DNA from: Mycteria americana
Lineage: Eukaryota > Chordata > Aves > Ciconiiformes > Ciconiidae
DNA length: 64,000 nucleotides
Direction of reading: 5' to 3'
Assembly (NCBI RefSeq): GCF_035582795.1
Contig: NC_134368.1
Coordinates: forward strand, 7,041,001 to 7,105,000
Shown here one piece after another: positions 58,301-64,000 of this stretch. Numbering within the stretch: the stretch's first letter is position 1; the number at the start of each line of letters is the position of its first letter. The notes below the pieces were generated by a model. It ran no database searches. It was given only the letters and a program-made list of their open reading frames with translations, and was not told the origin of the DNA. The translations under genes were made by a program, and so were the position numbers.

Positions 58301-59499
58301 CCCAGTCCCCTAAAGGAGACCCAGCTCCCATCAACAAAGGAAACTCTTGTGCCAGCAAAGTTAAACCCCCCACCCCCAGCAACACCGAGTATATGGCGGG
58401 GCGGTGGGAGGGGATTCAAGAGCCAGAACGCAGCCATCCGCACTGGGTTTCATCGCCCGCCAACTCTTTTGGAAATAGCGCTTCAATTACTGCCACTGGT
58501 CATGGACCGTGGTTTGCATCTCCTCTGAAGGAGGAGGCTTTTGATTTGCGCTGTCATTCACCAAGTCCGTGAAAGCTGGCCACAGTACATTGTGCCTGTA
58601 CAGAAGGTTTTATTGCCTTTGTTACGCTGATTGAGGGTGATTTTTCTCTGAAATCTTTAGGAATAGTTCAAAAGAAGTAGTAGTGTTCAAGGAAACTACT
58701 CTATGGATATCCTGCCCTTGCCCTCACTGTATTTCTAGCAATGGAAAATCTTCATCAGACTTCTTGAGGTAGGGCCACCAGCCCTGCAGATCTCACCTGA
58801 CTTTGAATGCGACGTACCTGAATCCTGTCCTGCTCGTCCATGGAGGTGGTCCTGTCGGTCTCATTCTGATAGCACATACAGTAAGAGGGACAAAGCCTCA
58901 TTTTGTAGCTTGACCCAAGAGAGGCAAGATGAGAATCAGACCTGTTTGATGGTATATGGATGGCTGATGCCTCAGCTAGAAATAGCTGTGCCAGATGAGA
59001 CTGCAATTTTGGGAAATTGTTGTTTCTCCTTAGGCTTTGGCAAAAAAAAAAAAAGACTAGTTTTATTGTCCTGTTAGAAAATCCCTCCAAAACAGATTTT
59101 TATTCCCAATTATTTTTTTTTCTCTGATTGTTGAAAGAAGATAAATACAGATTTACCTTTTCTTTTTCCTTCTTTTTGGCAGAAATCTCCATCAAGCTGA
59201 ATTGCCCCCCCCCCCCCCCCCCGCCCCTTCTATTAAAAAGGAGGTTGATGGAATGTTTTTGACCAAATTGCCGAGCGCAATATTCACCTGGGTAAGGTGA
59301 CGAGAATTTGCCCCTCAAGGAATAACTGAAGTGTAATGTAAAACATCAAAGGTGTTATTTTTTTTTACCTTATACCTGAGCTATCTCTGAATCATATCAA
59401 ATAATCTTCTCATTTCATAACACCATACAATGCAGGCTAAAAGTGTATGTGATCTGCTTTGTGTACTGCTGAATGGATGATTAAACTGTCTAACCTGAG
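55351..59499. other. Non-coding DNA downstream of FOXI3
   Basis: No gene seen. An 18-bp direct duplication (GAATTTTCAGCCTGGTTT at about 55618 and 55645) and an A-rich tract near 55.67 kb follow the 3'UTR. A C18 tract lies at 59205-59222. Open frames up to 135 codons are unsupported and overlap other frames. Confidence 0.55.
59205..59222 (+). repeat. Homopolymer C18 tract
   Basis: Eighteen consecutive C residues followed by GCCCC. It is comparable to the C20 tract at 11.0 kb and has G-quadruplex/i-motif potential on the respective strands. Confidence 0.9.
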
Positions 59500-59610
59500 G
59501 GATATTCATCCAGGGCCTGCCCCAAACATGGTGAAGTCAGGGGAAAGACTCCCACTGACTTCAGAGGGCTTTGGAGCAGACCCATAATCAGCCAGGCTCT
59601 AATATACTTC
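59500..59610. repeat. Amniote-type interspersed repeat with internal palindrome
   Basis: GTGAAGTCAGGGG and CCCACTGACTTCAG face each other around AAAGACT, and GGGCCTGCCCC and GCTTTGGAGCAGACCC flank them. This 'gaagtcaatgg ... ccattgacttca' hairpin with flanking 'cctgatcca / tggatcagg' words is a recurrent motif in bird, crocodile and turtle genomes. The family name is not certain. Confidence 0.55.
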
Positions 59611-60204
59611 AGGTGGTGTCTACGAGACTGCCCGGGGACACGTAAAAGGAGCTAAAGATTGCACATTTGTGAATTAAACATCGTAGGCCTGATCCAGGCA
59701 ATTGGCTGCCGTAGGAGAGCGGAAGCCGTCTCCCCCGTCCGCCCAGGCTCCTCGGATCATTTTCCCTTTCCTGCAGTCCATTGTGTCCGGGATTTATTGA
59801 CAAAGCAAAGCTCTCGCTGTGCGGCCAGTCCACGTTTGCAATAAACAGTGACAAATCAGGTCAGGACCGATGGTTAATCTGCCCTTGGACCCTTCAAGTG
59901 GTGCTGATTTTATATCTAATTAAAGTAAATAATGGAGCCGAGCTGTGCCATTTCCCTCCCAGGCTGGTTCGGAGGGTGGTAGAACCCACACCTCACCCTA
60001 CCACTTTGGGGCCACCATAAATAGTGATCCTGAAACACGCAGGGTTAGTGCCTCAACTCCAAGAAAGTGGAGGGAGTCAGAGCTAACACGTAGCAGAACC
60101 AAGCTTGGACTTCCTTCAGCAAAGTAAATGATACTCAAGTGGGGGCAAATTATATTGGGGGGGGGAATAATATTTATACCCATGTAAATGTTCTTCTAGT
60201 CTAG

Positions 60205-60565
60205 ACAATGGACATCTAGTGAAGCTGCTAGGCAACAGGTTCAAAGCCAACCAGAGGAGGTGGAGGTGCCTTACTGGTGGTGGAGATGCCCTGGGGATCT
60301 CCTTGCTTCAGGAGGATGGAAGCTTGTAGGGAGGCAGGACGGGTTCATAGAATGGAAACCCAGCAGGGGCTAGGAAATGCAAAGACCCCCATCTTTAGGT
60401 AGAAAGCTCCTGAACTGAAAAGCATTGGAGCCTGGGAATGTATTTTGGGGAAGTACCACTGAATGGAACAGCCTTCCCTAGGCAACCACCTTTCAGCACT
60501 GTGAGGCAGGACAGTGAGTTCGACAATCTGATCCAACAGAGCCATTTTATGCTCCTGTATTTATA
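60205..60565 (+). mobile_element. Ancient CR1/L3-like LINE 3' end
   Basis: The segment opens with AGTGAAGCTGCTAGGCAACA and GGTTCAAAGCCAACCAGAGG. It ends with CAATCTGATCCAACAGAGCC and ATTTTATGCTCCTGTAT. These match the characteristic words at both ends of an old amniote LINE 3' region ('...ctgggcagcaggtttaaaac...' to '...tctgatccagtatggccattcttatgttc'). It is strongly diverged with no coding remnant. Confidence 0.65.
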
Positions 60566-62199
60566 GTAGTCTAGTCGAAAGCGTCATTTCAAGTTTCCAT
60601 CTTAGGACAGGCTGATGCAGAGCTCTGGCCAGTCCTATTGATTTGCATGAGCACTGAAGACACTCAGCTTGCTGCAGCAGTTCTCACCCTAAAAAAAAGC
60701 TGGCTAAGTTAGGGCAGACAAGTTGCTCTCTGCAGGTGCCTGTTTCCAATGCAGAGGAAGCCTGGAGAGCTAGTCTAGGCCAAGCTTTTAGACCTCCCCC
60801 AGGGCAGGAATGCATGGATATCTGCAGACGTGGGGCATCTGTCATATATGGTCTCATATCTGGTTACAAATAGTACCATGGCCACCAGAGATGGAGGAGT
60901 CCAAGGAGGTTTCAAAGCAAGACACAGGCCTAATCCATAGGTGAGCCTCCTTAGTCATGGGAGAGGTACGGGAGAAGAAAACTCCTGCATAGTGTTTCCA
61001 TCTCCCACACAGCAGCATCTCAGCCTTGCTTTGGTTCATTCAGTTCTGGGGAGAGTCAGGGAATTTGTTTGAGGTGGGACAGAAAGGTTTGATGAGCTTT
61101 TTTACTCTACTTATTGTATTCTTGTTCATGCACTGCCGTAATCAGTGTAGGCACCTTCCAGCAGTGCAACATGATCAATATGTCATGTGTATTCTGTCTT
61201 TCCTGCTGCAAGAACTGCTCATGAAGTGTAAAGCTTTTGGTTTTGCGGGGAAATATTGTTTCCTACATGTCCAGGCTGCTCTGCATTTCTCACAGAAAAA
61301 GCTGTTTGCGAAGGGCAGCCTGGCTAGAGACAGCAGGAGGTGAGATTTGTGGTGCACTGAGATTTGCAGCTCCACTGCACCCTAAGTTGTCTCCAGCACC
61401 TGGGGCAGCAGTTTTGAAATCGTGAGCCTAAATCATTATTTGATCAGTAGCATCAAAACCCTTGGATGTCTCAGTGGCAGAAAGTAGGACAACCTTTGCT
61501 GGGCAACAGGAGAGCAACACTCACGAGAGAGCTATGGTAAGACACCCTGGCCTTGCACTGGTGAAGCTTCATTAGGGCCCTTCATTAGACCAGAGCTCAT
61601 CTCAAGTTCAGGGAAACGGATTCAGATCCTAGTGAAGACAACGTGAGTTTGTGGCTTTCCCACAAGTTAGCAAGTCAAAATAAACCTTAGTCTCTTCAGA
61701 CAGAGCTCTCGGCTCACAGGAAAGGTAGGGACCGCTTTGTCCTTGCTTGCATGTAAAGCCATGCGAGCTAATGGACAGCAGCTGGGTTCAGTAGCCCAGG
61801 CAGCGTGTGCCTAAATGTGGATATATGTTGTAAAAGATAATAAGAGCTGTCATACTTTGATGGAGAAAAAATTACTATTTTCTTCCTCTCCAACATCTGC
61901 AGCTTATCCTTGGCAGCACGGCAGGGAAGCAGACCTGACAAGAAACCAAGGAGACCCTTCAAAGGATCAGGGAATGCGCTAATTATAATTGAAGGAGGGA
62001 CTATATTTATTTTCACTGTCCCTGGCAGGGAATATGTGAGCAGTGGGAAGACTAGAGCAATGAGCATGTCATGAATGTTAAGGTCATTTATCATAACTCT
62101 GAATGCTGTTTCTTTCCAGATAGCAGCTGCTTGTCACAGTGTGAAACCTCATTCCCTACCCTGGAAAGGTGACAATCCAAAGAGACAAGTATGACCGAG
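60566..62199. other. Non-coding DNA, no gene seen
   Basis: No exon chain, RNA gene or clear repeat was recognised in this stretch. The longest frame (61768-62094, - strand) has no family feature. Confidence 0.5.
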
Positions 62200-62320
62200 G
62201 AAGTGTTACTGGCCCCATTTTATTGCAAGGGATCAAGAAACATCATGGGAAAGTGATTTGCTAAAGGTCACACAGTGCTATAGCAGAGTTAGGTGTCAAA
62301 TCCATTTTTCCCAATGCCTC
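62200..62320 (+). mobile_element. MIR-like CORE-SINE relic
   Basis: GGCCCCATTTTATTGCAAGG, then GGGAAAGTGATTTGCTAAAGG and TCACACAG, then GCAGAGTTAGGTGTCAAATCC follow the order of the MIR core ('cccattttacagatggggaaactgag...gtgacttgcccaaggtcacacagc...gcagagctgggattagaaccc'). Such CORE-SINE remnants are old and shared among amniotes. Confidence 0.7.
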
Positions 62321-64000
62321 CCTCACAAAACTGTCCCTGCTGAGTCAGCCTGAAACACTCCGGCATGGCTCCAAAATTGTCCTTCCTTGGTGCTGTTACA
62401 GGAAAGCGCAATGGATCACAACATTTCTTGCCTGAATCTTACCTATAGCTGCTTTGCACAGGAGCATGGGTGCTGCTGGGGCAACGTTGGTCCTGCCTAG
62501 GGAATCCAGTAGCATTTAATCTTCCTCCCTCCAAACCCCACAAGTGACCTGCACAGCCAGGGACTGGTTCTCTCCCAAGGGATTTTCATAGTGTGTAAGA
62601 CCTGTTCTTAAGCACAGGACAACTAGAAATGTGCTAAAACCTGCCAGAAATAATCCCAGAAGCTGGGAGCTGCACTGACCAGAAACTTGTCATCCATTTC
62701 CATGCATTACAAATCTGCTCAGGTTTTATAGTAGCAATGTTTAGTTTGCACACCAGGATCTTAGAAGAAAGGGTTAAAATGTGTTATGAGCCGAATCCTG
62801 CTCTGGAGATCTGATAATCTAATTACAGCAGTTCAGGTCCCTTCTCTACCCCCAATGCAATCAGGTTTGCATCCAGGAGTGATACCCATCTGATTCCACC
62901 CAGTTTGAGCTCTCTCCAAGCAGCAGCCTTGCTCGCCGCGTAACGCGTGCTGCTTGCACTTGTGCACCTCCACGTAGGTGCTACAATGCACCGAGAGCAT
63001 CTGCTCTCCCTGTTCCCGGGCATGGGGGGAGCTTTTTCCCCATTTTTTTTGGTGGACGGATGAGCTCCTGACCTCTGGTTTGATGAAATGCTTAGGATGC
63101 AGGAACGCTGCTTTCCCCTTGCCACTGGCAATCTGTTTCCACTAGGAGAACATGATGCTCAGTGCCTCTACGGGGAGGGTGCTGGAAGCAGGAGGAGAGA
63201 TGACTTCTGAACTGACCTCAGAAGTGGCCTTTGCCTGGCCAAGCCACCACAACTAGATCCTCAGCTATTAGGAGGTGTTGGTTCAATAAGTCTAGGAAAG
63301 CATGTCAATTTGCAGCAGAGGAATTGCCCCAGCTCACTTCACGTCAGACATTTCACTGCGTGACTCACTCCCTAGGCTCCTCTGACTGTACAAAGCATAT
63401 TTCTCCTGCTTCTTACAGGACTTGGACACCTCGCTCACTTATAGACACCTACCCGCAGACACGTACGATTCAGTGTCTTACCTGCAAGCTGCATCCTGCC
63501 CTCCCTGCCCACCTACATGTCTGGCTCACAGATCCTCACCAAAACTCCTCAGCTCTTTCTAAGAGTAGTATTAGTTTCATCAACTTAAGGTGCTCCCGGC
63601 ACAGATGTCTGCATCTGACCTAATCACCCTTCTCTTCCTTTTGAGCTGAAGTAGAGAAATCGGTGCGATACACCTGCTTTGTTTTTTTCAGGTCTCCTTC
63701 AGGTCCCTAGATCTCTACCGCAAATGGAGGGGGACAGATCTGCTTTAGTCGGATCAATTCCCTCCCCGCAGTACTGCAAATATCATGAAAGCCATCAAGG
63801 GCATAGAGGGCAGAGACCCAAATTAGTGCCTCCCCCAGGGAAACAGGTATAATTCAGCATCCCTGGCCTTCAGAGCATACTGCTGTGTGCCCAGAGCGCG
63901 AGGTGGGAGATGTGGAGGGAGAGAGGGGTTAAGCGAGATAAGACAAACCCATCAGAAACCATTCATTCGTTTCACTGCCCATGGAAGAGGTCTTTTTTCT
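62321..64000. other. Non-coding DNA, no gene seen
   Basis: No supportable gene up to the window end. A 130-codon + strand frame at 63231-63623 and a 102-codon - strand frame at 62823-63131 show no domain or splice context. Confidence 0.5.

Noticed and set aside
1-64000. CRISPR arrays, operons, phage or other prokaryotic systems, and tRNA or rRNA genes
   Set aside because: None seen. Introns, CpG island, CR1 elements and low gene density indicate vertebrate DNA, and the tandem repeats present lack unique spacers.

Overview
This window looks like vertebrate, most likely avian, genomic DNA. It is gene-poor and intron-rich. It carries several degraded CR1-type LINE fragments with the bird-typical 3' end, a GC-rich CpG island promoter, and coding exons joined by GT-AG introns. 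There is no sign of prokaryotic organisation, and I saw no CRISPR array, rRNA or tRNA gene.

Two protein-coding genes can be supported. (1) A complete two-exon forkhead gene, FOXI3, lies on the + strand (coding 51907-52615 and 53797-54386, 432 aa). It has a TATA-like box, a CpG island of about 2 kb, a five-codon upstream ORF overlapping its start codon, an intron carrying an exact 41-bp tandem repeat, and a 3'UTR ending near 55350. (2) On the - strand, about 20 kb upstream and divergent, I reconstruct a multi-exon gene from five exons (31813 down to 25137). Their splice sites and reading phases agree throughout and they end in one stop codon. Its start resembles TEX37/SPMIP9, a sperm microtubule inner protein, and TEX37 is also the divergent neighbour of FOXI3 in human, so I call it a TEX37-like gene. 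Its first coding exon was not found.

Layout: 1-24 kb is non-coding apart from a CR1 pol relic (about 7.5 kb) and simple repeats. At 24.3-31.8 kb lies the TEX37-like gene, with CR1 3' ends just beyond it and a large (AGGAG)n microsatellite in its first visible intron. At 31.8-42 kb is non-coding DNA, presumably holding the missing 5' exon. At 42-45.6 kb is a cluster of old LINE relics, one with a recognisable reverse-transcriptase stretch. At 45.6-51.3 kb is the FOXI3 upstream region. At 51.3-55.4 kb is FOXI3. At 55.4-64 kb is non-coding DNA with ancient amniote repeats (CR1/L3-like at 60.2-60.6 kb, MIR-like at 62.2 kb).

The two genes do not form a pathway. FOXI3 is a developmental transcription factor for placodes, pharyngeal arches and ectodermal appendages, and the TEX37-like protein is probably a sperm flagellar structural protein. 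Their adjacency appears to be conserved synteny. I found no new defence, mobile or metabolic system. The most valuable observations are the reconstructed TEX37-like gene with its alternative frame in the last exon, and the uORF/start arrangement of FOXI3.
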